A stretch of 64,000 nucleotides of DNA, from the NCBI RefSeq assembly GCF_000374865.1, contig NZ_KB895455.1:204274-268273 (forward strand), read 5' to 3'. Position numbers and translations under genes: made by a program. Every line of letters starts with the position of its first letter. Position 1 is the stretch's first letter. Positions 44,455 through 53,668 of this stretch are shown in pieces. Under the pieces are notes generated by a model that ran no database searches, was not told the DNA's origin, and worked only from the letters and a program-made list of their open reading frames with translations. This stretch comes from Arthrobacter sp. 135MFCol5.1 (GTDB lineage Bacteria; Actinomycetota; Actinomycetes; Actinomycetales; Micrococcaceae).

Positions 44455-44610
44455 CTACTGCTTCTCCCTCTTGAGGTAGGCGACAAGCCCGTTGCCGTCG
44501 GGTCCGGGAACCACTTGGACAAGCTCCCAGCCGTCCTCCCCCCACTGGTCCAGGATCTGCTTGGTGGCGTGAATAATGAGCGGAATCGTCGCGTACTCCC
44601 ATTTGGTCAT
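44455..44610 (-). CDS. DUF4177 small protein
   Basis: 51 residues, MTKWEYATIPLIIHATKQ... then DQWGEDGWELVQVVPGPDGN and LVAYLKREKQ, the compact DUF4177 pattern. There is no purine-rich ribosome site before its ATG, so it may be leaderless. Only 37 bases separate it from the divergent PBP start, so each promoter must lie in or near the other gene's 5' end. It abuts ridA by one base. Function unknown. Confidence 0.85.
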   Translation of the reverse strand: MTKWEYATIPLIIHATKQILDQWGEDGWELVQVVPGPDGNGLVAYLKREKQ

Positions 44611-44647
44611 GAGAGAAAGCGTAGCCCTTGCCGGTAAAGTGGAAAAC

Positions 44648-46966
44648 ATGGCGACTCGCAACAACCCCTTATTCGACACTGCCACCACACTGGGTAAGAT
44701 CCTTCTTTTCCTCGGTGTGAGCGCGATTTGCGGTGTCCTGGTGGCGGGCCTTCTGGTTCCCGCCGCTGCCGTCTCGGGCAGCGCGGCAAGCGGTTCCATC
44801 AACTTCTTCGACTCCCTCCCTGCGGAACTGAAGGTTGACCCGCCCAGCCAGACCACCCGCATCCTGGCCGCCGACGGCAGCGAGATCGCCAGCGTCTATA
44901 CGGAGAACCGCACCAAGGTTCCGCTGGACCAAATTTCGCCGAACATGAAGAACGCCATCATTGCCGTGGAGGACAGCCGCTTCTACGAGCATGGCGGCGT
45001 GGACACCACCGGCATCCTTCGCGCGCTGGTCGCCACCGCCCGCGGCAACAAGCAGGGCGCGTCCACCATCACGCAGCAGTACGTCAACAACGTGCTCAAT
45101 GCGAACCTCGCCGCTGCCGGCGAAGAAGACCAGATCAAGCTCAACGGCGTCAACAAAGGCGTTGGCGACAAGCTCCGGGAAATGAAGCTCTCCATCGCCC
45201 TGGAGAAGGAGTTCACCAAGGACCAGATCCTTGAGGGCTACCTGAACATCGTGTTCTTCAACCGGGACGCATACGGCATCGAGGCCGCCTCCCGGTACTT
45301 CTTCAGCACCACCGCCAAGGACCTGACCCTCCCGCAGGCGGCACTCCTGGCGGGCCTGGTGAACAGCCCGTCCATGTTCGACCCCATCACCAATCCGGAG
45401 AAGTCCAAGCAGCGCCGGGACCTGGTGCTGGGCCTGATGAAGGACCAGGGCAAGATCACCGCGGACGAATACCAGGCAGCGGTGGCCACCCCGGTTGAAC
45501 CGAAGGTCACCCAGCCCAAGCAAGGATGCGCCTACGCGGCCACCGCTCCGTACTTCTGCGACTACATCCTGCACCTGCTGGAGAACAACCCGGCCTACGG
45601 TGCAGACGTCAAGGACCGCCAGCGGCTCATCTACGGCGGCGGCCTGACCATCACCACCACCCTGGACCCCAAAGCCCAGGCCACCGCCCAGGAGCAGGCC
45701 GACGCCGCGGCCGGCGCCAACCCGGATAAATGGGGCGCGTCCATGGTCTCGGTACAGCCCGGCACCGGCAAGATCATCTCCATGGCCCAGAACACCTCGT
45801 TCCTGGCCGGCGCGGGCGGCTTCAATTCACAGTTGAACTTCAACGTGGACAAGCTGGACAAGGACGGGAACGACCTCAACGGCGTCGGCGGGTTCCAACC
45901 GGGTTCCACCATGAAGCCGTTCACCTTCGCGGAGTGGCTCAACGAGGGCAAGACCATGAATACCGTGGTCAATGCAGCCCAGCGTGTCTACCCCATTGGT
46001 TACCCGTGGAAGAACACGTGCGGGAAGGTCCAGGGTGCGTACAGCACGGCGCAGAAGAATGCAGGCCTGGACGCTACTGATGACCTCCAGAATGCCGAGC
46101 CACAGTGGTACAAGCCGCTGACCGTCCTTGAGGGCCTTTACAACTCCATCAACACCGTGACGTTCGCGTCCGCGGCGCAGCTGGACTTCTGCGGCATCCA
46201 AAAGATCGCCGATGCCGTTGGACTGCACAGCGGCCTGCCCTCGGCTGATGGCAGCGAGCCGCACCCCAAGATCAACATGATGACCCTGGGCAATCTGCTG
46301 GGCTCCACCCAGACGTCGCCGCTCACCATGGCCAGCGCGTTCGCCACATTTGCGAACGACGGCAAGTACTGCGAGCCCATTGCCATCACCTCGGTGACCG
46401 ACGCCACCGGCAAGCAGCTCCCGGCCCAGTCCAGCAGCTGCCGCGACGCCATCAAGCCAGAGGTTGCCCGCGGCGTGAACTACGCGCTTCAGGAAGTCAT
46501 GAACAGGGGTTCGGGCTCGCTGATCCAGCCGCGCCTGTCCACCAAGACCAGTTTCCCGATCGGCGCCAAGACCGGTACCTCGAACAACAACGGCTCCACC
46601 TGGGTTGTTGGCCACACCACCGGTTTGGCTACGGCTGCCTGGTTCGGTGACCCGCTGGGCGACCAGGGCCGTGCCGGCCAGAACATCACCGTCAACGGAA
46701 AGTTCTACCAGGGCATTGACGGTTACATGGTCGCCGGACCCATGTTCTCGAACTTCATGACCAAGGTCGCGCCAGGCTACGGCACCAACCCGTTCCCGGC
46801 ACCGCCGAGCAACATGGTCAACGGGACCACCACCAACTCCGCTCCTGCCCAGAACGGCCAGCAGGCCACCCAAGCCCCTGCAACCCAGGCGCCCGCCACC
46901 CAAGCCCCGGCCCCGGCCCCGGCGCCGAGCAGCAACGGAAACGGCAATGGCAAGGGAAACGGCTAA
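44648..46966 (+). CDS. Class A penicillin-binding protein (transglycosylase/transpeptidase)
   Basis: 772 residues. A membrane anchor (~18-45) is followed by GT51 with catalytic E108 in AVEDSRFYEHGGVD and KQGASTITQQYVNNVL. The transpeptidase domain carries SxxK in PGSTMKPF, SxN in SINT and KTGT in GAKTGTSNNNG. An Ala/Gln/Pro tail with repeated ATQAP units and Gly/Asn-rich end closes the protein; no PASTA domain follows. It polymerises and crosslinks peptidoglycan outside the membrane. The GTGGAAAAC context before 44648 supports the start. Confidence 0.94.
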   Translation: MATRNNPLFDTATTLGKILLFLGVSAICGVLVAGLLVPAAAVSGSAASGSINFFDSLPAELKVDPPSQTTRILAADGSEIASVYTENRTKVPLDQISPNMKNAIIAVEDSRFYEHGGVDTTGILRALVATARGNKQGASTITQQYVNNVLNANLAAAGEEDQIKLNGVNKGVGDKLREMKLSIALEKEFTKDQILEGYLNIVFFNRDAYGIEAASRYFFSTTAKDLTLPQAALLAGLVNSPSMFDPITNPEKSKQRRDLVLGLMKDQGKITADEYQAAVATPVEPKVTQPKQGCAYAATAPYFCDYILHLLENNPAYGADVKDRQRLIYGGGLTITTTLDPKAQATAQEQADAAAGANPDKWGASMVSVQPGTGKIISMAQNTSFLAGAGGFNSQLNFNVDKLDKDGNDLNGVGGFQPGSTMKPFTFAEWLNEGKTMNTVVNAAQRVYPIGYPWKNTCGKVQGAYSTAQKNAGLDATDDLQNAEPQWYKPLTVLEGLYNSINTVTFASAAQLDFCGIQKIADAVGLHSGLPSADGSEPHPKINMMTLGNLLGSTQTSPLTMASAFATFANDGKYCEPIAITSVTDATGKQLPAQSSSCRDAIKPEVARGVNYALQEVMNRGSGSLIQPRLSTKTSFPIGAKTGTSNNNGSTWVVGHTTGLATAAWFGDPLGDQGRAGQNITVNGKFYQGIDGYMVAGPMFSNFMTKVAPGYGTNPFPAPPSNMVNGTTTNSAPAQNGQQATQAPATQAPATQAPAPAPAPSSNGNGNGKGNG

Positions 46967-46972
46967 GCGCGC

Positions 46973-47917
46973 ATGAGCATCGACAGCCTGGCAAGCCGCG
47001 CCCGTTCCATCGGGCGCGGCTTTGCCGTTGCCGCAGGGGCCGGAACTGCGGCCGGGATGGCGGCCTTCGGCTACGGCTTGTGGGAGAAGAACCAGTTCGT
47101 CCTTCGCGAGGAAACCCTGGCCATCCTCCCGCCCGGACGCAACCCGTTCCGTATCCTGCACCTGAGCGACATCCACTTCGTGCCCGGCCAACAGAAGAAG
47201 GCCCAGTGGCTCGCCTCCTTGGCGGACCTGCAGCCCGACCTGGTGGTGAATACGGGCGACAACCTCAGCCATGTCAAGGCAGTGGATCCCCTCCTGGCCG
47301 CGCTTCGGCCCTTGCTGCAGTTTCCCGGCGTCTTCGTACCGGGCTCCAACGACTACTTCGCCCCCACATTCAAGAACCCCGCGTCCTACCTGTTGGGACC
47401 CTCCAAGGCCGCGCCGAAGCCCACCCCCCTGGATTGGCCCCGCCTTCGTTCCGGGTTCGGCATGGGTGGCTGGGTGGACCTGACCAACCGCCACCAGTCG
47501 CTGATCCTGAACGGCATGCGCTTCGACTTCTCCGGCGTGGATGACCCGCACCTGAACCGCGAGCGCTACGCCGGCTGGCCGCGCGGCACGGTCAACCAGG
47601 ACGCCAACGACCATCTCAAGGTGGCGGTCATCCATGCCCCGTACCAGCGGGTGCTGGACCACTTCACGGAAAGCGGCGCGGACCTCCTGCTCGCCGGCCA
47701 TACGCATGGCGGCCAGATCTGCATCCCCGGGTATGGTGCCGTCGTCGCCAACTGTGACCTCCCCACGTGGCGGGCGAAGGGCCTCAACGACTGGACCAGC
47801 AATGGGCGCACGACGCCGGTCAACGTCTCCGGCGGCATCGGCACCTCACGCTTCGCCCCGGTAAGGATCGCCTGCAAGCCTGAGGCAGTCCTGCTGACGC
47901 TTACCTCCCGCGGCTGA
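46973..47917 (+). CDS. Metallophosphoesterase, membrane-anchored (YkuE-like)
   Basis: 314 residues. A short N-terminal hydrophobic segment (GFAVAAGAGTAAGMAAFGYG) is followed by a calcineurin-like fold: LHLSDIHFVPG, VVNTGDNLSH, PGSNDYF in place of the usual GNHD/E, and AGHTHGGQICIP. All metal-ligand motifs are recognisable. It starts 6 bases after the PBP gene, so the pair is co-transcribed; such a pairing is conserved in actinobacteria and hints at a cell-envelope role. Substrate unknown. Confidence 0.88.
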   Translation: MSIDSLASRARSIGRGFAVAAGAGTAAGMAAFGYGLWEKNQFVLREETLAILPPGRNPFRILHLSDIHFVPGQQKKAQWLASLADLQPDLVVNTGDNLSHVKAVDPLLAALRPLLQFPGVFVPGSNDYFAPTFKNPASYLLGPSKAAPKPTPLDWPRLRSGFGMGGWVDLTNRHQSLILNGMRFDFSGVDDPHLNRERYAGWPRGTVNQDANDHLKVAVIHAPYQRVLDHFTESGADLLLAGHTHGGQICIPGYGAVVANCDLPTWRAKGLNDWTSNGRTTPVNVSGGIGTSRFAPVRIACKPEAVLLTLTSRG

Positions 47918-47973
47918 CCCTCCCATTACGGACTGCAATAACTGGGCAAGCCTGGCGCCCCGGCGGCAACCCT

Positions 47974-47989
47974 TGTGAATCGTCTCACC
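47974..47989. promoter_or_regulatory. Candidate Crp-like site before the ABC exporter operon
   Basis: TGTGA-ATCGTC-TCACC matches the Crp consensus at 9 of 10 positions, 60 bases before the ATG at 48050. A second inverted repeat GTAGTT-N9-AACTAC (48002-48022) follows and may be a separate operator. Confidence 0.4.
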
Positions 47990-48049
47990 CCATGGCATAG
48001 GGTAGTTGCTAGAGGAAACTACATTCGTTTTAGAGCTTGAGAAGCGGGC

Positions 48050-49858
48050 ATGGCCAAGCAGACTCCATTTTTCAGATCAATCAGCCGTCTTTATCCGCAC
48101 GTCCGGCCCATCATTCCCCGGCTTTTTCTGGGGCTTCTCTGTGCGCTGGCGGCAAGTATCGTTGCCCTGACCATCCCCCAGGTGCTGCGTGTCCTGGTCA
48201 ACACGGCGCTGCAGCCGGGGGCCAGTGCGGACGGGGTGTGGATTTCCGCAGGTGTCATCCTGGTGCTGGGCGTCGCCGAAGCCGGCCTGGTGGCGCTCCG
48301 CCGGCAGTTCGTCATCAACCCTGCCACGACGGTGGAAACCAGGATGCGGGTCTCGCTCTACGACCACCTGCAGGAACTGACCGTCTCCTTCCACGACCGC
48401 TGGGGTTCCGGCCAGCTGCTGTCCAGGGCCATGACAGACCTGAACTTCCTGCGCCGGTGGATGGCCTTCGGCGCCATCATGCTGGTGGTCACCACCCTCA
48501 CGGTGATTATCGGGATCGTGGCCATGTTCGCCATGAGCTGGCAGCTGGCGCTGATCTTCCTCGCCGCTGCCGTACCCATCACCATCAACAGCTTCCGGTT
48601 CCGCACCCGGTTCAGCAAGGTGGCCCGGCGCAGCCAGGACCAGGCCGGCGACCTCGCCACCACGGTGGAGGAATCAGTCCACGGCATCCGCGTGCTCAAG
48701 GCGTTTGGCCGCAGCCGGGAAGCCCTCGAGAACTTCAACGAACAAGCCGAGGAACTGCGCCAGACCGAAATCGAGAAGGCCCGCCACCAGGCCACCTTCA
48801 CCATGGTGGTCACCCTGCTCCCCGAACTCGCGCTCGGAACCGGCCTGGTGGTGGGCGTTATGTTGTGTGCCGGCGGCCAGCTGAGCATCGGCTCCCTGGT
48901 GGCGTTCTTCGCAACGGCCGCCGTCATCGCCTCGCCGGTGGAATTTTCCGGCATGCTGCTGGCCATGGCACTCACGGCGAAGACCGCCGTCGACCGCCAC
49001 TACGAGGTGATGGATACGCAGAACACCATCACCAGCCCCGCCGAGCCGCGCCGCCCGGACGAACTCGCGGGCGCACTGCGCTTCGACAACGCAACGTTCG
49101 CTTTCGAGGACGCCCCGGACAAGCCGATCCTCAAGGACATCAACCTCGAGGTGCGGCCCGGCGAAACCATGGCTTTGGTGGGCATCACCGGCAGCGGCAA
49201 GAGCGCGCTCATCCAGCTGGTCCCCCGCCTCTACGACGTCACGGCCGGCGCCATCAGCATCGATGGAGTGGACATCCGCGACTTTGACGTCGAGGAACTG
49301 CGCAGGATTGTCGGAGTGGCCTTCGAGGACACCACGCTGTTCTCCAGTTCCGTCCGGGACAACGTCCTCCTTGGCGCGCCGGTGCGTTCCGAGGAGATCC
49401 TGGAGGAGGCCTTGGACGTGGCGCAGGCGCATTTCTCCTATTCCCTGCCGCAGGGCGTGGACACGCTGATCGGTGAGGAAGGGCTTAGCCTGTCCGGCGG
49501 CCAGCGCCAGCGCATTGCCCTGGCACGTGCCATCGCCGCCCGTCCACGTGTCCTGGTCCTGGATGATCCCCTCTCGGCCCTGGACGTCCACACCGAGGAA
49601 CTCGTGGAGGCCCGCCTCCGCGAGGTGCTCAAGGACACCACCACCCTGATCGTGGCGCACCGGCCGTCCACCGTGGCGCTGGCCGACCGGGTGGCGCTGC
49701 TGGAAGACGGCCGTATCACCGCCGTGGGCACTCACACGGAACTGCTGGCCGGCAACCAGCATTACCGGCACGTCATCGCCAGCCTGGAGCGTGAACCGCG
49801 CGACCTTGACTCCGAACTGTCCGCCCTTGAGGACCAGGCAGAGGAAGTGACCCGATGA
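48050..49858 (+). CDS. ABC exporter half-transporter A (degenerate catalytic site)
   Basis: 602 residues: six-helix membrane domain (~1-320) and ATPase domain. Walker A is [13 protein letters not shown] and the signature [14 protein letters not shown] is canonical. Walker B reads [12 protein letters not shown], with Asp where the catalytic Glu should be; the H-loop is IVAHRPSTV. This is the degenerate half of a heterodimer with the protein at 49855, with which it overlaps by 4 bases. Family members export drugs, lipids or peptides; the substrate is unknown. Confidence 0.92.
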   Translation: MAKQTPFFRSISRLYPHVRPIIPRLFLGLLCALAASIVALTIPQVLRVLVNTALQPGASADGVWISAGVILVLGVAEAGLVALRRQFVINPATTVETRMRVSLYDHLQELTVSFHDRWGSGQLLSRAMTDLNFLRRWMAFGAIMLVVTTLTVIIGIVAMFAMSWQLALIFLAAAVPITINSFRFRTRFSKVARRSQDQAGDLATTVEESVHGIRVLKAFGRSREALENFNEQAEELRQTEIEKARHQATFTMVVTLLPELALGTGLVVGVMLCAGGQLSIGSLVAFFATAAVIASPVEFSGMLLAMALTAKTAVDRHYEVMDTQNTITSPAEPRRPDELAGALRFDNATFAFEDAPDKPILKDINLEVRPGETMALVGITGSGKSALIQLVPRLYDVTAGAISIDGVDIRDFDVEELRRIVGVAFEDTTLFSSSVRDNVLLGAPVRSEEILEEALDVAQAHFSYSLPQGVDTLIGEEGLSLSGGQRQRIALARAIAARPRVLVLDDPLSALDVHTEELVEARLREVLKDTTTLIVAHRPSTVALADRVALLEDGRITAVGTHTELLAGNQHYRHVIASLEREPRDLDSELSALEDQAEEVTR

Positions 49859-51681
49859 GCACGGCAACATTCGGCACCGCCAACGAGGACAACGCCCACC
49901 TTAGCAAGAGCGACAGCAAGGCGGTCCGGCGCCGGTCGATCGCCCTGCTCGGGTCCCTGATCCGGCCGGTGCGGGTGCGCTTCTGGCTGACCATCGCCAT
50001 GGTGGTCCTTTCCCAGGCAGCCCGGGTGGCCGGCCCGGCACTGATCGCTTTCGGCATCGACCACGCCCTCCCGGCCCTCCGGTCAGGTGACAACCTCCCG
50101 CTGGTGTTCACCGGCGTCGCCTACCTGCTGGCGGCCATCGCGACGGCGGGCCTCACCGCCCTGTACGTCACCTCCACGGCACGGCTCAGCCAGGCAATGC
50201 TGCTGGACCTGCGCGTCCGGGTCTTCCGGCACACCCAGCGGCTCAGCCTGGAATTCCATGAACGGTACACGTCCGGCCGGATCATTGCCCGCCAGACGTC
50301 GGACCTGGAGGCGTTACGCGAACTCCTCGATTCCGGCGTCAGCTCGCTGGCTTCCGGGATGCTCTTCATGGCGTTCACCGCCGCCACGATCTTCGCCCTG
50401 GACTGGCGCAGCGGCCTGCTGGTGCTGGCCGCCGGGGTGCCCATGTTCTTCCTGGCCCGCTGGTACCAGAAGCATTCCCAAATCGCCTTCCGGGAATCAC
50501 GGGTGGTTTCCGCCCGGCTGATCGTGCACTTCGTCGAAACCATGACCGGAATCCGCGCGGTCAAGGCATTCCGCAAGGAAAAGGAAAACTCCGAAACCTA
50601 CGGCAACCTCGCCGAGGACTACCGCCTGGTCACGGTCCGGTCCATCAACCTGAACGGCATCTTCCAGCCCGGGCTGGTGCTGATCGGCAACGTCTGCGTG
50701 GCGGTGGTGCTGCTGTTCGGCGGCTTCCGGGTGCTGGGCGGCGACCTGGCCGTCGGCGTCCTCCTGGCCCTCATCCTCTCCACCAAGCGGTTCTTCCAGC
50801 CCGTGGACCAGATGGCCATGTTCTACAACTCGTTCCAGAGCGCGCAGGCAGCCCTCGAAAAGGTGTCCGGGCTCCTCGAGGAAGTACCCACGGTCCGGCC
50901 GCCGAAGAACCCTGTCCCGCTTCCCGACGCCACCGGGCGCATCGACTTCAAGGACGTCGAGTTCCGCTACGGCGACGGACCCGTGGTGGTGCCCCGCCTG
51001 AACCTGCATATCCCGGCCGGGCAAACGGTCGCCCTGGTGGGACAGACCGGCGCCGGCAAGTCCACCCTGGCCAAACTCATCGCCCGGTTCTACGACGTCA
51101 GCTCGGGACACCTGACCCTGGACGGCGTGGACCTCCGCGACCTTGCCACCACCGACCTCCGCCGGAACATCGTCATGGTCACCCAGGAAGCCTTCCTGTT
51201 CAGCGGTTCGGTGGCGGACAACATCGCACTGGGCCGGCCGGAAGCGACACGTGCCGAGATTGAGGAAGCTGCCAAGGCCGTTGGGGCGCACGACTTCATC
51301 CTGGAACTCCCCGAGGGCTACGACACCGACGTCAACAAGCGCGGCGGCAGGGTCTCCTCCGGGCAGCGGCAGTTGATCAGCTTCGCCAGGGCCTTCCTGG
51401 CGCGGCCGGCAGTACTGATCCTGGATGAGGCCACCTCCTCCCTGGACATCCCCTCTGAAAGGCTTGTGCAGGCCGGGCTGGCCCGCCTGCTCGCCGGGAC
51501 GGAGGCGGCGCGCAGGACGGCACTGATCATCGCGCACCGGCTGTCCACCGTCGAGACAGCTGACAGGGTAGTGGTGGTGCACGACGGCCGGATCGTGGAG
51601 GACGGCACCCCGGAGGATCTGATCGGCGGCGGCGGCCGCTTCGCGGACCTGCACGGGGCTTGGAAGGATTCCTTGGTCTAG
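49855..51681 (+). CDS. ABC exporter half-transporter B (catalytic half)
   Basis: 608 residues: six-helix membrane domain and ATPase domain. Walker A is [13 protein letters not shown], Walker [13 protein letters not shown] with catalytic Glu, and the H-loop [10 protein letters not shown]. The signature is [14 protein letters not shown] instead of LSGGQ. It therefore complements half A: together they form one consensus and one degenerate ATP site, as in TM287/288 and BmrCD. Start overlaps the upstream stop (ATGA), so 1:1 translation is likely. Confidence 0.93.
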   Translation: MSTATFGTANEDNAHLSKSDSKAVRRRSIALLGSLIRPVRVRFWLTIAMVVLSQAARVAGPALIAFGIDHALPALRSGDNLPLVFTGVAYLLAAIATAGLTALYVTSTARLSQAMLLDLRVRVFRHTQRLSLEFHERYTSGRIIARQTSDLEALRELLDSGVSSLASGMLFMAFTAATIFALDWRSGLLVLAAGVPMFFLARWYQKHSQIAFRESRVVSARLIVHFVETMTGIRAVKAFRKEKENSETYGNLAEDYRLVTVRSINLNGIFQPGLVLIGNVCVAVVLLFGGFRVLGGDLAVGVLLALILSTKRFFQPVDQMAMFYNSFQSAQAALEKVSGLLEEVPTVRPPKNPVPLPDATGRIDFKDVEFRYGDGPVVVPRLNLHIPAGQTVALVGQTGAGKSTLAKLIARFYDVSSGHLTLDGVDLRDLATTDLRRNIVMVTQEAFLFSGSVADNIALGRPEATRAEIEEAAKAVGAHDFILELPEGYDTDVNKRGGRVSSGQRQLISFARAFLARPAVLILDEATSSLDIPSERLVQAGLARLLAGTEAARRTALIIAHRLSTVETADRVVVVHDGRIVEDGTPEDLIGGGGRFADLHGAWKDSLV

Positions 51682-51710
51682 GCCGCCGCCCAGGCTCACT
51701 GCGGCCGGAT

Positions 51711-51740
51711 TTCGCATCGGGCCCCGCCATCGGCTATCCT
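51711..51740 (+). promoter_or_regulatory. Candidate promoter of tRNA-Pro
   Basis: A TTCGCA -35-like hexamer (51711-51716) and TATCCT -10-like hexamer (51735-51740) are spaced 18 bases apart, about 25 bases upstream of the mature tRNA 5' end. Matches are moderate. Confidence 0.35.
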
Positions 51741-51764
51741 TGTAAAGTTGCTTTTGCAGCGGAT

Positions 51765-51841
<77 letters not shown>

Positions 51842-51847
51842 TAACGG

Positions 51848-51878
51848 AAAGAGGGTCTCCACCGGAGGCCCTCTTTTT
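51848..51878 (+). terminator. Intrinsic terminator of tRNA-Pro
   Basis: Stem AGAGGGTCTCC/GGAGGCCCTCT (one G-U pair) with an ACC loop and a TTTTT run, starting 7 bases after the tRNA. Confidence 0.92.
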
Positions 51879-51947
51879 GCGTCTCTATTTGGTGACGCCC
51901 CGCCGGACACTCCCGCCGCAGTAACGCCACCACCCGGTTAAAAGGAA

Positions 51948-51975
51948 TGGCCCCGGAGCTGTTGCTCCGGGGCCA
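51948..51975 (-). terminator. Terminator of the secreted peptide gene
   Basis: A perfect 12-bp stem TGGCCCCGGAGC/GCTCCGGGGCCA with a 4-base loop. On the minus strand it is followed by TTCCTTTT and begins 27 bases after the peptide stop. Confidence 0.85.
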
Positions 51976-52002
51976 CCCTCGCCTCCTGGGTGAGGAAGCT
52001 GT

Positions 52003-52221
52003 TTATGCGGGATCAGGCCAGTTGCCCACGTACGTGGTGTAGGTAGTGCTGGTGGCCTTATCCTTCTTCACCTTTGCGGAGGCGGGGTCAGGCCAGTTGC
52101 CTACTGCTACAGACGTACTCGAATTATCGGCGACGGAGCCTGAGGCCAGGACAGCCGGAGCTGCCGCGGAAAAAGCCAGGGCCCCGGCCAGGACGGCCGC
52201 GGTTGCGATCTTCTTCAACAT
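52003..52221 (-). CDS. Secreted pre-peptide with two VGNWPDPA copies (candidate signalling peptide)
   Basis: 72 residues. A Sec signal (KKIATAAVLAGALAFSAAA) has a plausible signal peptidase site after AVLA (residue 26). The 46-residue remainder contains VGNWPDPA at 40-47 and again at 65-72, the second copy being the exact C-terminus. A Lys-rich linker (SAKVKKDKATSTT) lies between them and could be a processing site. GAGGAA precedes the ATG and the gene has its own terminator. It is divergent from an HTH-TPR protein. Precursor size, signal sequence and C-terminal repeat fit RRNPP-type pheromone precursors; I know no described family with this motif. A structural or antimicrobial peptide is the alternative. 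Confidence 0.8.
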   Translation of the reverse strand: MLKKIATAAVLAGALAFSAAAPAVLASGSVADNSSTSVAVGNWPDPASAKVKKDKATSTTYTTYVGNWPDPA

Positions 52222-52281
52222 ATAAGTTCCTCAATACGAGTCGGATTCGTTACAAAGCCAGCACTGTCCTTGTTGACACAC

Positions 52282-52312
52282 ATTGTAAAATATTTTCCAC
52301 AGGGGCTGTCAA
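52282..52312 (-). promoter_or_regulatory. Candidate promoter of the peptide gene
   Basis: On the minus strand TTGACA (complement of 52307-52312) and TACAAT (complement of 52282-52287) both match sigma-A hexamers at 5-6 of 6 positions, but the spacer is 19 bases, two longer than ideal. A long spacer is common where an activator or repressor acts between the elements. Confidence 0.5.
52287..52296. promoter_or_regulatory. Palindrome AAAATATTTT in the divergent region (candidate operator)
   Basis: A perfect 10-bp AT palindrome in an otherwise GC-rich genome. It lies inside the spacer of the peptide promoter and is flanked by TTGACA (52273) and TGTCAA (52307) in inverted orientation. A dimeric HTH protein from the adjacent gene could bind here and control both directions. 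Confidence 0.45.
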
Positions 52313-52352
52313 GCATCCGTCAGCCCCACTTGTCCAAAAGAGGAGGATACGC

Positions 52353-53618
52353 GTGGGCAACGGGTTCGGAGAAAAGCTCCGCGCGGAGCGCCTAGAGCGT
52401 GGACTGACGCAGGCCGAACTGGGCAAGGACCTGTACTCACCCAGCTACATCTCGCTGCTTGAAACGGGCCGCCGCGAGCCGACGGCGGAAGTCATCGAGG
52501 AGCTGGCGCGCCGGCTGGAGCTGGCACCGAAAGCCCTGGAGGCATGGAGCCAGCCCATTTCCGTCAGCGACGCCGAGTATGTACTCGCCGGCCTCTACGC
52601 CCGGCAGGCGTGGGACCTGCGCGACTATCCCTTGGCGGCAAGCCACGCGGCCACGGCCGCGAAGATCGCCCTGGAGGGGCGGAACACCAGTGCGTGGTGG
52701 AACATGACGTACATGCAGGCCGAGTGCCTGATCAAGCAGGGCAACTGGCGCGAAGCCCAAAAGATCATGGAGCACCTGCTGGAACATCCCATGGCCAGGG
52801 AATCGGCAGGACTTGCCGTCCGGGCACACCAGATGCTCGCCGGCATCTACCAGGGCCAAGGCCAGCTGAGCCTCGCCGTGGACCAGGGAATCCAGGCCGT
52901 GGACCTGTGCAAGCAGCTCCCCAAGGGATCAACCCTCATCATCAACGCCCACCATGCCCTCATAGGGGCACTGGCCGAGAGCGGACGGCTCGATGAAGCC
53001 TGGGGGTATTGCCAGGCCATGATCGAGCACGTGGACGAACTGTCCATGAGCCAGCTCGCCGGCGAGGTGGCCTGGGTGGTGGGTAACGTCGCCTTCATGC
53101 GGCACGACTACGCCGAGGGCGTGAAGCACCACGAGCGTGCGGCGCGCCTGCTCTCCCCCGCCAATGACATCGGGCTGTGGGCCCGGTTCAACAAGGCGTC
53201 GGCGGCGGTCCGCCTCTCCTCCGGCATCGTTGAGCCGGAAACGCTGTCTGCGATCGAACGTGCTGAACTGGCGCTGTCAATCGTGGGAGGCAACAAGTCA
53301 GACCAGCTGGAGGTAGCGTTCATTCGCGCCCGCTGGCTGTACCTCACCGGGGACATTGTGGCCGCCGTCGAGAAACTCCGAGAAATCCACGCCGAGCGCG
53401 CCAGCCTCGCCAAGCACACGGCTGGTGAGGTCTCGCTTCTCCTGGGCAAGTCGCTCAAGGCTGCCGGTGACACCGAGGAAGCCCTGGTGCACCTGGAGGA
53501 AGCCCAGAAGGCCTTTGCCGCGGCAGGCGCCCAGGACAGGGTCCAGCAGGCCTTGGACGCCATCCTTGAAATCAAGCTGGCCCAGAGGCGCGCGGCCGCG
53601 GCCGCGAAAGCCAGCTGA
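52353..53618 (+). CDS. HTH-TPR regulator, candidate RRNPP-type peptide receptor
   Basis: 421 residues from a GTG preceded by AGAGGAGG. Residues ~5-60 are an XRE-type HTH (LRAERLERGLTQAELGKDLYSPSYISLLETGRREPT). The rest is an all-helical array of TPR-like units (EYVLAGLYARQAWDLRDYPLAASHA; AHQMLAGIYQGQGQLSLAVDQG; LLGKSLKAAGDTEEALVHLEEA). No signal or membrane segment, so it is cytoplasmic. The architecture and length match NprR/PlcR/Rgg-type proteins, which bind re-imported secreted peptides. The divergent gene encodes just such a peptide. Streptomyces-type XRE-TPR regulators without a peptide are the main alternative. Confidence 0.85.
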   Translation: MGNGFGEKLRAERLERGLTQAELGKDLYSPSYISLLETGRREPTAEVIEELARRLELAPKALEAWSQPISVSDAEYVLAGLYARQAWDLRDYPLAASHAATAAKIALEGRNTSAWWNMTYMQAECLIKQGNWREAQKIMEHLLEHPMARESAGLAVRAHQMLAGIYQGQGQLSLAVDQGIQAVDLCKQLPKGSTLIINAHHALIGALAESGRLDEAWGYCQAMIEHVDELSMSQLAGEVAWVVGNVAFMRHDYAEGVKHHERAARLLSPANDIGLWARFNKASAAVRLSSGIVEPETLSAIERAELALSIVGGNKSDQLEVAFIRARWLYLTGDIVAAVEKLREIHAERASLAKHTAGEVSLLLGKSLKAAGDTEEALVHLEEAQKAFAAAGAQDRVQQALDAILEIKLAQRRAAAAAKAS

Positions 53619-53623
53619 AGCAA

Positions 53624-53657
53624 GCCAGGTGAACCCGCCGTGGCGGGTCCACCTGGC
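53624..53657. terminator. Bidirectional terminator between the HTH-TPR gene and purC
   Basis: GCCAGGTG pairs with CACCTGGC (53624-53631 with 53650-53657), and CCCGCC with GGCGGG inside, with one 2-base mismatch. It lies between convergent stops. No long U-run. Confidence 0.7.
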
Positions 53658-53668
53658 GTGGCCGGGTC

